Shown here: positions 41,863-51,703 of the stretch, one piece after another
How the letters are laid out: every line of letters begins with the position of its first letter
How positions within the stretch are numbered: position 1 is the stretch's first letter
Origin: Bacillota bacterium
GTDB taxonomy: Bacteria; Bacillota; Clostridia; Peptostreptococcales; Anaerovoracaceae
Length of the DNA: 64,000 bases
Direction of reading: 5' to 3'
Assembly (NCBI GenBank): GCA_017432345.1
Contig: JAFRJI010000024.1
Span: 1 to 64,000, forward strand
Notes under the pieces: generated by a model
Databases searched by the model: none
What the model was told of the DNA's origin: nothing
What the model saw: the letters and a program-made list of their open reading frames with translations, nothing else
Program-made: the position numbers and the translations under genes

Positions 41863-43779
41863 TTAAAACAGATTCTTTCTGTCTATCGTATATAATTCAA
41901 CAAGCTCTTCGAATTTCTCCTGCATTTCGATCTGCAGGGCGGAGGCCTGTTCATAATCTTTGTTCTTGAGCGCCTCGATGATCCTGGTCAGGATGCAGGT
42001 CTCTTCGAGGGAATTCTTGCCGAGTTCATTCCGGAGGCGGAGACATTTGCCCCAGTAATGGCGGTCGTAGTCGACGCTCTCTTCATCGGTATGGACGCGG
42101 CGGCATTCCCGCAGCAGATCCATGGTCTCCGGAACGGTCCGGTTCTGGAGCTCCGTTGCCCACTGCTGGAGTACCGCTTCACGGTACGACTCCAGCGCCG
42201 CTTCGGTCATCACGTCATCCCGCTTGAAGATGTTCAGTTTCTCCGGATACTTATCAAAGGCCTGCAGGTTTTCCCATACGGTCCGCGGGACTTCGCCGAA
42301 ATACCGGTCGCGCTCTTCCTGCGTATATTCGTCGAACACGTCCTTTTCGGACCGGTAGACCCGGTTGGTGTCCAGATAGAAGTCCGGTTCACCATACGCC
42401 TTGGAGATGGATCTCTCCAGATCTTCCGGCGTCTTGCCCTGTTCGAGTGATTCCTTGATGCCGTCCAGCATCGCCATGTAGGACGCCGCCAGAACGAGAT
42501 ACGTGTTGCTCCTCGGGTTCGGGGAACGCAGCTCGAAGCGTGTCGCCATCGGATTGTCGACTTCCCGAACGAGGCCTACAAGAACGGTCCTGTTTCTGGA
42601 CGGTTTGCCGGCATCGTGCCCCAACGAAGTAACGATACAGACCGGCGCCTCAAATCCAGGCTTCAGCCGGTTGATCGAATCCGTCGTGGAACTGACGAAC
42701 GGATTGATCACATCGTAATTCTTGAGCAGTCCCATCAGCGCGCCGAAGCCCACCGGGCTGAGGAATTGGTGTTCCCTGTCGGACGGTGAGAATAGATTGA
42801 TCATGCGGCCGTCCTTGAGCTTCGCCGCAACGCCCATATGCGTATGTTCCCCGCTGCCGGCAACAACATCGATCGGTTTCGCGAGGAACGTGACTTCCAG
42901 CCCGTAAGTCCTGAAAATGTCACGCACAACGTACTTGATATGGTTCTCATTGTCGGCCGCCTGCACCGGCGAGGAGTATTTCCAGTCGATCTCCAGCTGC
43001 TCCATGACATGGTCGTAGTTTCCGGAATTACCGAGTTTCGCCTTGACGCCGCCGACTTCCTTGTGTCCCATTTCCACTTCGAAGCCGTACTTCTGCAAAA
43101 CCAGCAGAACTTCTTCCAGCGCTGTCCGAACCGGACCGGTCGTCCGCTTCCAATACTGTTCCTTCAGCATCTGCGCCGTTGAGAGCTGTTCTCTATCCGC
43201 ATCGTCATCCGGCGTCTTCACCCAGAATTCCAGTTCCGTCGCTGCCGTAACGCAAATTTCTTCGATGTCGTCCGCGCTGTTCACGTCGAGGTATTCAAAA
43301 ACGTAAGGGTTGTTTTGCAAAAGCTCCATCAGGTCATTCTTGAAGTTGTAGATCGCGTCACGAAGGATGACCCTGGAACCGACTCTTTCATCATCGCTAT
43401 GAACGAGCGTGGACGGGATCCTCAAAGTCCCGACCGGAAGTCCGGTCTCCGGATCCGGGTAATTGAAATTGTGGTCCACAAACCAATTCACGGTCGTGTC
43501 CGGTATGATATCCACTTTCGCGTTGTTCAGGTTCGCGATCCGCGGAAGCACTACAGAAGAACCGTCAGTCTGCACACCGCAGGCGAGAAAATGTTCCGTA
43601 TCTTTCAGGAACTCTTCCACCGGGATCTTTTCATCGGTGTCATTGCCTCCGACATCGATTCCGACGACGGAAACGAACTTGACTTCCGGGTGTGCGCTGA
43701 GTACATTCTGTATTTCATTTATTCCGTGCTGATCTGCAGGCAATGTATATAACATTTTATCCAGATCATAATCGAGCAT
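41863..43779 (-). CDS. Glutamine synthetase, long form
   Basis: The 638-residue protein begins MLDYDLDKMLYTLP after GGAGGACCAAT. It has catalytic-domain signatures of glutamine synthetase: TELEFWV, GSGEHTHMGVAAK, RLKPGFEAPV and NRTVLVGLVREVDN, followed by RFELRSPNPRSNTYLVLAAS. It is longer than type I enzymes (about 450) and carries a helical C-terminal tail of about 120 residues. It makes glutamine from glutamate and ammonia with ATP. A 13-bp hairpin 20 nt upstream of the gene may control read-through. Confidence 0.9.
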   Translation of the reverse strand: MLDYDLDKMLYTLPADQHGINEIQNVLSAHPEVKFVSVVGIDVGGNDTDEKIPVEEFLKDTEHFLACGVQTDGSSVVLPRIANLNNAKVDIIPDTTVNWFVDHNFNYPDPETGLPVGTLRIPSTLVHSDDERVGSRVILRDAIYNFKNDLMELLQNNPYVFEYLDVNSADDIEEICVTAATELEFWVKTPDDDADREQLSTAQMLKEQYWKRTTGPVRTALEEVLLVLQKYGFEVEMGHKEVGGVKAKLGNSGNYDHVMEQLEIDWKYSSPVQAADNENHIKYVVRDIFRTYGLEVTFLAKPIDVVAGSGEHTHMGVAAKLKDGRMINLFSPSDREHQFLSPVGFGALMGLLKNYDVINPFVSSTTDSINRLKPGFEAPVCIVTSLGHDAGKPSRNRTVLVGLVREVDNPMATRFELRSPNPRSNTYLVLAASYMAMLDGIKESLEQGKTPEDLERSISKAYGEPDFYLDTNRVYRSEKDVFDEYTQEERDRYFGEVPRTVWENLQAFDKYPEKLNIFKRDDVMTEAALESYREAVLQQWATELQNRTVPETMDLLRECRRVHTDEESVDYDRHYWGKCLRLRNELGKNSLEETCILTRIIEALKNKDYEQASALQIEMQEKFEELVELYTIDRKNLF

Positions 43780-43799
43780 ATTGGTCCTCCAATAAAACA

Positions 43800-43846
43800 C
43801 AGAACATTCCCATGTGATCAGCCATCGGCTTTCTGGGAATGTTCTG
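43800..43846 (-). promoter_or_regulatory. 13-bp hairpin between UPF0182 and glutamine synthetase genes
   Basis: CAGAACATTCCCA (43800-43812) and TGGGAATGTTCTG (43834-43846) pair perfectly with a 21-nt loop, followed on the minus strand by TGTTTTATTGG and the glutamine synthetase ribosome binding site. It terminates or attenuates transcription from upstream. No promoter is seen between it and the gene. Confidence 0.65.
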
Positions 43847-43866
43847 GGATTTCTATGTGTTATAAC

Positions 43867-46806
43867 TTAATTTAACTGATTCAGATATTTCTCCAGTTCA
43901 TCCATGTACTTGCCGTACTTCTCCCAGTTGCCGTCCTTCAAAGCATCCTGTGCCTTGTCGTAAGCTTCCTGGCATTTTTCAATGATCTCTGATGTGCTCA
44001 ATGGCTTGTCGGCGTTGTCGCCCTGATTATCGTCGCCCTGTTCTCCGGTCTTGCTCTCGTGCGCGCTGCCTTCGCCGAACATAGAGTTCAGTGCTGCCGC
44101 CAACGTCGGCTCGTAAGCGATTTCATCATTGAACACAACGATTACCCGCTTGACTTCTGGAATACTGGAATTAGTCGCTTCCAGATAGACCGGCTCAACA
44201 TAGAGCAGCGAATCTTCGATCGGGATTACGAAGAGGTTTCCTCGGCTGTACTTGGAACCGGACTGGCTCCACAGCGAGAACTCCTTCGAAATCTCGGTGT
44301 TCTGGTCGATCTGCGCTTCTACCTGCATCGGGCCGTAAACGATCTTGCTCTTCGGCATCTGATACAGTACCAGTTTACCGTACTCTTCGCCATCATTTCT
44401 TGCTACAAGAAGACCCATCAGGTTCTTCTTGTCCTTCGGGGTGAACGGGATCGAGTTAACGAATTCCGCACTCTGCTCGCCCGGCAGCTTCATGATATAG
44501 TAGTTTGGCGTCATCGCCTGCTCTTCGGTGCCGTAGATCTCACTGGCGATCTGCCACAGGTCTTCGTTCTGATAGAATACCTTGACGTCGTTCATGTGAT
44601 ATCTCTGATAAATCTCAGCCTGGATGTTCAGCAGCGTTCCCGGATAACGGATGTGTGCTCTGATTCCATCCGGCATGTCGTCGATGTCCTTGAAGAGCTT
44701 TGGATAGATCTTCTGGAACGTCTTGGCAATCGGGTCGTTCTTGTCGACGATGTAGTAGTTCGTTTCTCCGGTGTAAGCGTCGATGACGACCTTGATGGAG
44801 TTGCGTACATAGTCGACATCCGTCTCCGCATTGTACGGTTCAGAGTACGGATACCGGTTCGTTGCCGTATAGGAATCTATGATCCAGTAGAGATGTCCGT
44901 CGACCGTGATCATGTACGGATCTTCGTCGTAATCCAGATACGGCATGATCTCGTGAACTCTCTTTACGATATTCCGGTTGATGAGAATTTTGGAACTGCT
45001 CTTGACGTTTCCGGAAACGAGCATCTTCAGCGACCGCTCGCGGACGGAGAACATGAGCCTCGTGATCGGGTTCATCTTGATGCCGGCATCGCCCTTGTAC
45101 TGGCAGTACTTATTGCTGTTGCCGTCCGGATAGTCGAATTCGTCCTCGGAGGTGTTGACCAGAACGTAATCGTTGGTCATTTCACCGTAGTAGATCTCAG
45201 GATCTGTGATCTGGAGGTCGACCTTGGATTCCGGCGGAATGTTCATGATGAGCATATCCGGCTGGCCGCTGGTGGTGATCTTGTCTACACGTGACAGAGT
45301 CGCGCCATATCCGTGGGTGTACTTCAGATGTTTGTTCAGCCATGTTCCACTGATTCTCTCTTCGTCGATTTCTCTTGGTGAGAGGAAGGTCTGCGTGTAC
45401 TCGCCGTCGATGGTATACCGGTCAACGTCTACATCGTGGAAGGTGTAGTACTGACGGATACTCTGCGTCTGGTTGTAGAAGGTCTTTGCCGGATCGTAGT
45501 CGTTGATACGGATGTTGGAGATGGTCTCCTCGTTGTTGGCGATGTCCTCACTGTCGAGGTCCGTCGTCGCCTTGAAGGCCTTCATGTCTACGTTATCCAG
45601 CCCGTACGCATACTGCGTATATTCGATGTTCCGTTCGAGGTATTTGCTTTCCTTGTTGATTTCGTCCGGGGATACGATGAAGTTCTGTACCAGCATCGCC
45701 GCGCCGGTCCCCAACAGACCGATGCAGATCATGATGACCGGAACGAGGATTGCCGGCTTGAATCTCTTCTTCGTGATGCCGATCGCGAAACCGATCGCAG
45801 CCAGTACCGACAGTCCCATCAGGATCCGGTACATCCACAGCGTAACGTTGACGTCCGTAAATCCGGCGCCGTATACCGCGCCCGTGCTTCCGAAGAGCAG
45901 GTCATACTGCTTCAGGAAGAAGTAAACGCCAACCATGAGGAAGAACAGGATGCCAACGATGATCAGCTGCTTCTCCGCGATGTGGATCATCAGGCGGAAG
46001 TTCTGGTTGTCCAGTTGCTTCTTCGGCTGAGGCTTTCTTCTCGCGCCGCCGAATCCGCCGCCCTGTCCGCGTCCGCTGAACTGCTTCGTGAACTTGCCGA
46101 ACATCTCATTGATCTCGCTGAACGGATTGTTGTCATCGATCGTTCTGCCGAAGCCTTCGTCGTCTTCACCGGTGTAGCGGTCGTCATCGTAATCGAATTC
46201 TTCCTCTTCGTCATCGATGTTCTCTTCCACCGTTTCAAAGATCTTCGGCGTCCTCACCGTGAGCAGTATCAGATAATACACCACCGTAAGGATCGCAAAG
46301 GCAACGATCAGCGTGATGATGATGCTGTTGATCTCTTCGATAAAGTTCAGTTTGAATACATAGAACGAGATGTCTATGTTGTATAGCGGATCTTTGATAT
46401 CAAATGGCGTGCTGTGAACGAACTGCAGCGTCTGGAACCAAAGTCTGGTAACCGCAAAGTATGTGGTTATGACGCCGAAGGCTCCCGCCAGCCCCCATGA
46501 AATCAAATTCAGCCGCTTCGAATCAAATTCTTCATCAGAATCCACTTTCTTGACATATCCCCTCTTAAGGAATTTCAGATAGATATACGCCAGGAAGGTG
46601 ATAATGATGAACGTTGGTATGCCGATCTTGAGCTGTGTGAACAGTTTGGTCAGGAAGACGGATACATACGTCAGTTCTCTGAACCAAAGGAAATCGGTGA
46701 TCCAACCGATAAGCGCAACAAACAGAAGGATGATCAGCAATACAATGATGATGATCCCTTTTACGCCTAGCTTTCTCTTCTTTTTAGTTGCAGTATTTTC
46801 CTCCAA
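43867..46806 (-). CDS. UPF0182 family large membrane protein
   Basis: The 979-residue protein has about seven transmembrane helices in the first 390 residues, interrupted by an acidic cytoplasmic stretch at about 205-250. A large extracytosolic domain follows (TWLNKHLKYTHGYGATLSRV, YWIIDSYTATNRYPYSEPYN, GTLLNIQAEIYQRYHM). These are UPF0182 hallmarks; the function is not known. It uses a TTG start with an ideal GGAGG six bases upstream. A short Gln/Asp-rich C-terminal tail ends in a coiled coil. Confidence 0.93.
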   Translation of the reverse strand: MEENTATKKKRKLGVKGIIIIVLLIILLFVALIGWITDFLWFRELTYVSVFLTKLFTQLKIGIPTFIIITFLAYIYLKFLKRGYVKKVDSDEEFDSKRLNLISWGLAGAFGVITTYFAVTRLWFQTLQFVHSTPFDIKDPLYNIDISFYVFKLNFIEEINSIIITLIVAFAILTVVYYLILLTVRTPKIFETVEENIDDEEEEFDYDDDRYTGEDDEGFGRTIDDNNPFSEINEMFGKFTKQFSGRGQGGGFGGARRKPQPKKQLDNQNFRLMIHIAEKQLIIVGILFFLMVGVYFFLKQYDLLFGSTGAVYGAGFTDVNVTLWMYRILMGLSVLAAIGFAIGITKKRFKPAILVPVIMICIGLLGTGAAMLVQNFIVSPDEINKESKYLERNIEYTQYAYGLDNVDMKAFKATTDLDSEDIANNEETISNIRINDYDPAKTFYNQTQSIRQYYTFHDVDVDRYTIDGEYTQTFLSPREIDEERISGTWLNKHLKYTHGYGATLSRVDKITTSGQPDMLIMNIPPESKVDLQITDPEIYYGEMTNDYVLVNTSEDEFDYPDGNSNKYCQYKGDAGIKMNPITRLMFSVRERSLKMLVSGNVKSSSKILINRNIVKRVHEIMPYLDYDEDPYMITVDGHLYWIIDSYTATNRYPYSEPYNAETDVDYVRNSIKVVIDAYTGETNYYIVDKNDPIAKTFQKIYPKLFKDIDDMPDGIRAHIRYPGTLLNIQAEIYQRYHMNDVKVFYQNEDLWQIASEIYGTEEQAMTPNYYIMKLPGEQSAEFVNSIPFTPKDKKNLMGLLVARNDGEEYGKLVLYQMPKSKIVYGPMQVEAQIDQNTEISKEFSLWSQSGSKYSRGNLFVIPIEDSLLYVEPVYLEATNSSIPEVKRVIVVFNDEIAYEPTLAAALNSMFGEGSAHESKTGEQGDDNQGDNADKPLSTSEIIEKCQEAYDKAQDALKDGNWEKYGKYMDELEKYLNQLN

Positions 46807-46835
46807 AGTGATCCTCCTTTTAAGTAACCCTAATA

Positions 46836-49709
46836 TTACGCAATGGTAATATCATCTGTAGTAGTCTCTTCTCCCGTGATCAGATGAATGATCTTATTCA
46901 GCTGGTTATCGATGCCTTCCGCCGCCTGGCTCTGCGGAGCCAGGAACTTGATGCCGATTCCAGCGAGTTCTAACGCAAATATGATGATCAGGAGGATCAG
47001 GATGATTTTCAGAACGACTCTTCCTGCTCCGCCCTTCTCTTTCTTTTCTTCTTCAACCGTTTCTTCCGGCTGCTGATCCACCGCATAGAAGTTATCGGCT
47101 GCTGCGGCAGCGGCGGCAGCTGCTTCTGCTTCCTGCTGCGCGCGAAGCTGTGCGGCTTCCGCTTCTCCATAGCTGTCAAAGTCGCTGACGAAACCTTCCT
47201 GAATCATATCCTTTTCAGGAACGATGATGGTGTCTTCCAGTCCAGGCTTGACTTCTTCACTCGCGCCTGCATCCGGTGCGAACTTCGGCTCTTCTTTTTC
47301 TGCAAAACCCTCTTCCGGGATCTCCGGTTCCGGTACGACAGGGACATCCTGTTCAAACGGCACTTCTGGAGCTTCCGGTAATTCCGGAACTTCCGGTTCG
47401 GCCGGCGCTTCCGCTTCCGGCGCGTGCGGCGCGTATGGTGAATCAGACGGTGCGAACGGTGCTTCTGGTTCTTCTGGTTCTTCTGGTGCTTCCGGCTCTT
47501 CCGGAAGGTTGTTCGCTGATTCGAACTGGCTCAGCAGATCTTCAACGGTCTCCGCAGCTGTGTCAGCGGCTGCCGGCGCGATCGGGATCTCCGGTGCGGC
47601 AGGCGCAGCCGGTTCTTCCGGTGTTTCCGGTACTTCAGGAACTTCCGGTACAGCCGGTTCTTCCGGCGAAGCCGGTGCGAACGGTGCTTCCGATGCTTCC
47701 GGAGCTTCCGGTGCTGCCGGCGCTTCGTCTTCTAGGCTGGCGAAGAATTCTTTATCTTCCTTCGCTCTCAGCTCTGCCTTGGAGATTCTTCTGGTCAGTT
47801 CCACTTCCTGAAGAATCGCGTTTTTATCGATCGATCTGGTCTTGGTCAGATCGTGATCCGTAGCAAGCATGTCTTCACGGCCGGTGCTTGGTCTTTCGTC
47901 TTCAAAGTCCGCGAAAAAGTCCTCTCTGGCCTGTGCCATCTTTGTGATCCTGTCTCTCGTGGCCTGCTGTGCCTTTTCGATTTCAACATCGCCTCTCTGG
48001 ATGGCAACGGTGCTGGCGAACTGTACCGGTTCCGGTACGGCAGGTTGTTCCGGAATAACCGGTGCTGCAGGCATTACCGGAGCAGCTGGACGAATCGGCG
48101 GTACCTTTGCTGTCGCACGTTCGGTCACGATTGGGTCAGCCGGAGCTGGCGCTTCCGGTTCAGCCGGTGCGGCTGGTGGTTCCGGTTCAGCAAGAACGAC
48201 CGGTGGTTCTGGAACGACCGGTGCTGGTGTTTCTGGTTCAGCCGGTGCGGCTGGCGGTTCCGGTGCAGCAGGAACGACCGGTGTTTCTGGTACGACCGGT
48301 GCTGGCGGTTCCGGTGCTGCTGGCGGTTCCGGTGCCTTTGGCGGAATCGTCTGTGAGGCGATCTCGCCCTTGATCCCTGCGATCGCCGCACGAATCTTCG
48401 CGGCTTCCGCTTCTCTCATCTTCGCCGTCTGCTCCAGGACCTTTCTGGCTTCCTGTTCGACCGCTGCGTTCTCCGCTCTTCTCGCCAAGCTCTCCCGTTC
48501 TTCATCCAGTCTGGCGCGGATACGCTCTTCTTCGGCTCTTCTTCTCTCCTGTTCTGCTAATTCACGTTCCTGTGCAGCAGCAGCCATGCGCGCTTCTCTC
48601 TGGAGCCGGATCTTTTCAGCTTCCTGCGCAGCGCGCTGCTCGGCTTCCGCCTTGAGTCTCGCTTCTTCTTTGGCCTTTGCTTCTTCCATCGCCCGGGCTT
48701 CTGCTTCCGCTCTCAGGCGGGCTTCCTCTTCGGCTCTCAGGCGCGCTTCTTCTTCCGCACGGACGCGGGCTTCTTCAGCAGCCTTGAGACGTGCCTCTTC
48801 GGCAGCCTTTGCACGTGCCTCTTCTTCAGCCTTGAACTGGGCGACTTCTTCCGCTCTCAGGCGGGCCTCTTCCTTAAGGCGTTCCGCCTCACGGAATGCT
48901 TCTTCTGCTCTCAGTCTGGCTTCTTCTTCTGCCTTGACGCGGGCCTCTTCTTCAGCCTTGATTCTGGCTTCTTCTTCCAGTCGCATCTTTTCTTCGGCTT
49001 CCTTACGGGCCTGTTCCAAAGCAGCCTGACGGGCTTCTTCTTCCCGTCTCTTTATTTCACGCGCTTCTTCCTGCGCTTCGATTCTCGCAAGTACATCGGA
49101 TTCAAAAGGCTTCGGTTCGTATGGTTTCACGACGCCTTCCCTCTCCAGGAACGCATCCATGGAATTGTCCGGCTCTCTGGCATCGAACCGCTCGTCTGCC
49201 AGATGCTCTGCTTCGGACAGTTCATATCCGATCGCGCTTCCGGCCTTGACCTTCTGGTACTCTCTGTTCAGCAGCTGCTGGAATTCTTCGTTCTTCCGGT
49301 TGAACGTATAGAACTTGTCGATTCTCTCCGCCGCACTCAGGTTTTCCGGTTCCGGTTCGGCCGGAGCGACCGGTTCTGGTTCCGGCTCTATACGCTGCTC
49401 AGAATATCTGTCGCGGATATCATTTGGATCTGCGTTCCAGTCGAAGTCGATGTCCTCCGTCTTTTCAATAGTAAAGTTGTCCGGATAATCGTTTGTATTC
49501 CACTGAAATTCCTCGAAAATTGGCTTGCTTGGTACGCGCTCTTCCACCGGTTCCGGCTTTGGTGGCTCCGGTTCCGGTTCTGCTTCAGGCATTTCCACGA
49601 TCGGTTCCGCTTCTTCCGGGACGATCGGCTCTGCTGCAGTCGGGGTTCCGCAATACATGCAAAACGCTGCGTCGTCAGCAATCATCTTTCCACAATTTCT
49701 ACAAAACAT
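46836..49709 (-). CDS. Zinc-ribbon, coiled-coil, Pro/Glu-rich membrane protein
   Basis: The 957-residue protein starts with a zinc ribbon (CRNCG and CMYCG). A charged coiled coil of Glu/Ala/Arg repeats (about 220-455, EEARLKAEEEARVKAE type) and long Pro-Glu-Ala stretches (about 465-540 and 670-790) follow. A single transmembrane helix lies near the C-terminus (VVLKIILILLIIIFALELAGIGI), with a short outer tail. No enzymatic motif is visible. It sits between UPF0182 and a smaller PE-rich membrane protein, suggesting an envelope or cytoskeletal scaffold. Confidence 0.8.
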   Translation of the reverse strand: MFCRNCGKMIADDAAFCMYCGTPTAAEPIVPEEAEPIVEMPEAEPEPEPPKPEPVEERVPSKPIFEEFQWNTNDYPDNFTIEKTEDIDFDWNADPNDIRDRYSEQRIEPEPEPVAPAEPEPENLSAAERIDKFYTFNRKNEEFQQLLNREYQKVKAGSAIGYELSEAEHLADERFDAREPDNSMDAFLEREGVVKPYEPKPFESDVLARIEAQEEAREIKRREEEARQAALEQARKEAEEKMRLEEEARIKAEEEARVKAEEEARLRAEEAFREAERLKEEARLRAEEVAQFKAEEEARAKAAEEARLKAAEEARVRAEEEARLRAEEEARLRAEAEARAMEEAKAKEEARLKAEAEQRAAQEAEKIRLQREARMAAAAQERELAEQERRRAEEERIRARLDEERESLARRAENAAVEQEARKVLEQTAKMREAEAAKIRAAIAGIKGEIASQTIPPKAPEPPAAPEPPAPVVPETPVVPAAPEPPAAPAEPETPAPVVPEPPVVLAEPEPPAAPAEPEAPAPADPIVTERATAKVPPIRPAAPVMPAAPVIPEQPAVPEPVQFASTVAIQRGDVEIEKAQQATRDRITKMAQAREDFFADFEDERPSTGREDMLATDHDLTKTRSIDKNAILQEVELTRRISKAELRAKEDKEFFASLEDEAPAAPEAPEASEAPFAPASPEEPAVPEVPEVPETPEEPAAPAAPEIPIAPAAADTAAETVEDLLSQFESANNLPEEPEAPEEPEEPEAPFAPSDSPYAPHAPEAEAPAEPEVPELPEAPEVPFEQDVPVVPEPEIPEEGFAEKEEPKFAPDAGASEEVKPGLEDTIIVPEKDMIQEGFVSDFDSYGEAEAAQLRAQQEAEAAAAAAAAADNFYAVDQQPEETVEEEKKEKGGAGRVVLKIILILLIIIFALELAGIGIKFLAPQSQAAEGIDNQLNKIIHLITGEETTTDDITIA

Positions 49710-49727
49710 AGGGTCCTCCTCTTGTAG

Positions 49728-50495
49728 TTATTCTCTGATCAGCGTCTCTAGTTCAGCTGCTGTATATGTTCTTCCGCTCTTTCCAATGTCATAGTCAAAA
49801 TGCTGGATCTGCGGAACGTTGATTTCAGGTTCTGGTTCCGGTACCGGTTCAGGCTCCGGAACAAATAAGGCGTCCAGGTCTGCAATCGGGTCCGGCTGTA
49901 CCACCGGCTGTGGCGCTGGCGCCGGAGCTGGTGTCGGCTGTGGTGCTGGCTCTGGAGCCGGCTTCGGTGCTGACTCTGGAGCCGGCTTCGGCGCTGGCTC
50001 TGGTGCCGGCTGCGGCGGCTGTACCTCCTCCACGAGAGGCGTTGCCGGTTCAGACACAAATGGATTGAACGATCCGATTTCCGGAAGCACGTCTTCGAAA
50101 TCCTCGAGAAGATCGTTGATATCGATCTCGTCGATATTGAAATCTTCAACGGTGTCCTGCTCTGCCGATTGCTGCGCCTGTGGCTCCGGCGGAGCCGCCT
50201 GCACTGGCTGCGTCGGCTGCATTGCTTCCGCTGGCTGCTGAACGATGATCTGCTCGATCGGCCGTTCCGCCTGCTTCTGCAGCTCCTGAAGAATGGTCTC
50301 ATCAGCTCTTTGCGATTCGGCAACAGACCTCGAAACCAACGAGCTGATGTTGCCCAGATCTTTTTCTACGGCAACCATCCTTTTTGCAAAGTTCTGCGTC
50401 TCTTTTTGCGACCTTGACATCGAGATCAGACACAAAACTCCGAATGCTATTATTACGACACCGGCAACTATGATAATCATCATTGTTTCCGTCAT
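49728..50495 (-). CDS. Membrane-anchored Pro/Glu-rich protein
   Basis: The 255-residue protein has an N-terminal helix (MIIIVAGVVIIAFGVLCLI), a short coiled coil, then acidic motifs (DFNIDEIDINDLLEDFEDVL) and a PAPEPAPKPAPE-type repeat. The C-terminus IGKSGRTYTAAELETLIRE may be a short binding motif. It is 18 nt before the zinc-ribbon gene and shares its Pro/Glu composition, so the two probably act together. The function is unknown. Confidence 0.8.
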   Translation of the reverse strand: MTETMMIIIVAGVVIIAFGVLCLISMSRSQKETQNFAKRMVAVEKDLGNISSLVSRSVAESQRADETILQELQKQAERPIEQIIVQQPAEAMQPTQPVQAAPPEPQAQQSAEQDTVEDFNIDEIDINDLLEDFEDVLPEIGSFNPFVSEPATPLVEEVQPPQPAPEPAPKPAPESAPKPAPEPAPQPTPAPAPAPQPVVQPDPIADLDALFVPEPEPVPEPEPEINVPQIQHFDYDIGKSGRTYTAAELETLIRE

Positions 50496-50612
50496 TATTT
50501 CTATCTCCTGTTAGGGTATTTTTGTCGCAGAGTATTCTGAACCCATAATAATCTACATTATACAATAAAAAGTTTCCTATTTCTACCTTTTAGGAGGTTT
50601 TTTTCCATATAC

Positions 50613-50647
50613 AAAAAGACCGCCGCAATCGTTCTGATGCGGCGGTC
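50613..50647 (-). terminator. Terminator after thrH
   Basis: GACCGCCGC (50618-50626) and GCGGCGGTC (50639-50647) form a 9-bp stem followed on the minus strand by five U residues (50613-50617). Confidence 0.85.
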
Positions 50648-50672
50648 CGGTTGTCTTCGTTTACGTAGTTTC

Positions 50673-51272
50673 CTACAGGACTCCCTTGATGGCTTCCAGC
50701 AGGTCGTCGAACTCTTCGAACGCCGGGTACTGCGGGTAGTCTTTTTTGATCTGCTCCGTCGTTCGGAACAGGAATCCGGCCTTGCTGGCCTGGATCATAG
50801 CCAGGTCATTAAAACTGTCTCCGCTGGCGATCGTTTCATAGCCGATGGTCTGCAGCGCTTTAACGGTTGAGAGTTTGGACTTTTCAACACGCATCTTGTG
50901 CTTCAGGATCGTGCCGTCTTCACCGACTACCAGCGTGTTGCACATGAGCGTCGGATAGCCCAGCTTCTTCATCAGCGGCATAGCAAACTGCTCGAACGTG
51001 TCGCTGATCACGATGACCTGCGTGATCTCACGAAGCTTGTCGAGAAATTCTTTGGCGCCCGGGAGCGGATCGATCTTCGCAATCGTGTCCTGGATCTCCT
51101 TCAGGCCCAGTCCGTGTTCCTTCAGGATGTTGATCCTGTACTCCATCAGCTTGTCGTAATTCGGCTCGTCACGTGTCGTTCTTCTGAGCTCAGGAATGCC
51201 CGTGACATCTGCGAAAGTGATCCAGATTTCCGGCACTAAAACGCCTTCCATATCCAAGCAAACAATATTCAT
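50673..51272 (-). CDS. thrH: ThrH: phosphoserine phosphatase/homoserine phosphotransferase, HAD family
   Basis: The 199-residue HAD enzyme has nucleophile Asp7 in CLDMEGVLVP, motif II VIVISDTFEQF, Lys in HKMRVEKSK and motif III ASGDSFNDLAMI. The bifunctional ThrH proteins act on phosphoserine and homoserine. It overlaps the upstream DUF202-like gene by one base. Confidence 0.92.
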   Translation of the reverse strand: MNIVCLDMEGVLVPEIWITFADVTGIPELRRTTRDEPNYDKLMEYRINILKEHGLGLKEIQDTIAKIDPLPGAKEFLDKLREITQVIVISDTFEQFAMPLMKKLGYPTLMCNTLVVGEDGTILKHKMRVEKSKLSTVKALQTIGYETIASGDSFNDLAMIQASKAGFLFRTTEQIKKDYPQYPAFEEFDDLLEAIKGVL

Positions 51273-51577
51273 TATTCGTCCTCCATTTCGTCTAGCAAAT
51301 ATTTCAACTTATTTCTAACTTTTATGTAATGAACCACCCCGATGATCATGATGACAGGGGAAATTGCCATCAGTATCACGCCTATCGTAACGATGGTCTG
51401 ATTGCTAATGAATTCAAACATTCCGATACCCGCCGCGAAGACAGCGATCGTGGTCCTGGAATAGGACAGCAGCGTCTGCGAATTCGCAAGGCTCGTCCGT
51501 TCAAAAGCCAGGCTGGTCCGCTCGACGGACAGTCCCGTTCTTTTTTCAGCAAGCTCCGTTTCCCTGCTCTTTTCCAT
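51272..51577 (-). CDS. Small DUF202-like membrane protein
   Basis: The start is set at ATG 51577 after GGAGGAACGTG, giving 101 residues. A Ser/Thr/Arg-rich N-terminal stretch (ERTSLAFERTSLANSQTLLSYSRT) precedes two transmembrane helices and a charged tail, the layout of DUF202/YidH proteins. The function is unknown. Confidence 0.8.
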   Translation of the reverse strand: MEKSRETELAEKRTGLSVERTSLAFERTSLANSQTLLSYSRTTIAVFAAGIGMFEFISNQTIVTIGVILMAISPVIMIIGVVHYIKVRNKLKYLLDEMEDE

Positions 51578-51703
51578 CACGTTCCTCCGGGATGAACATT
51601 TAACAATTACAGAAAGTATTATAACACAGGATTTGCGCATAGATGCAATTTTTATGTTATAATAATTCAAAATCAAAACGGGGTAAAAAGGAGATTGAAA
51701 ATA

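Noticed and set aside
47869..49029. Ser/Ala-rich plus-strand frame opposite the coiled-coil gene
   Set aside because: It is produced by the repetitive Glu/Ala codons of the opposite strand.
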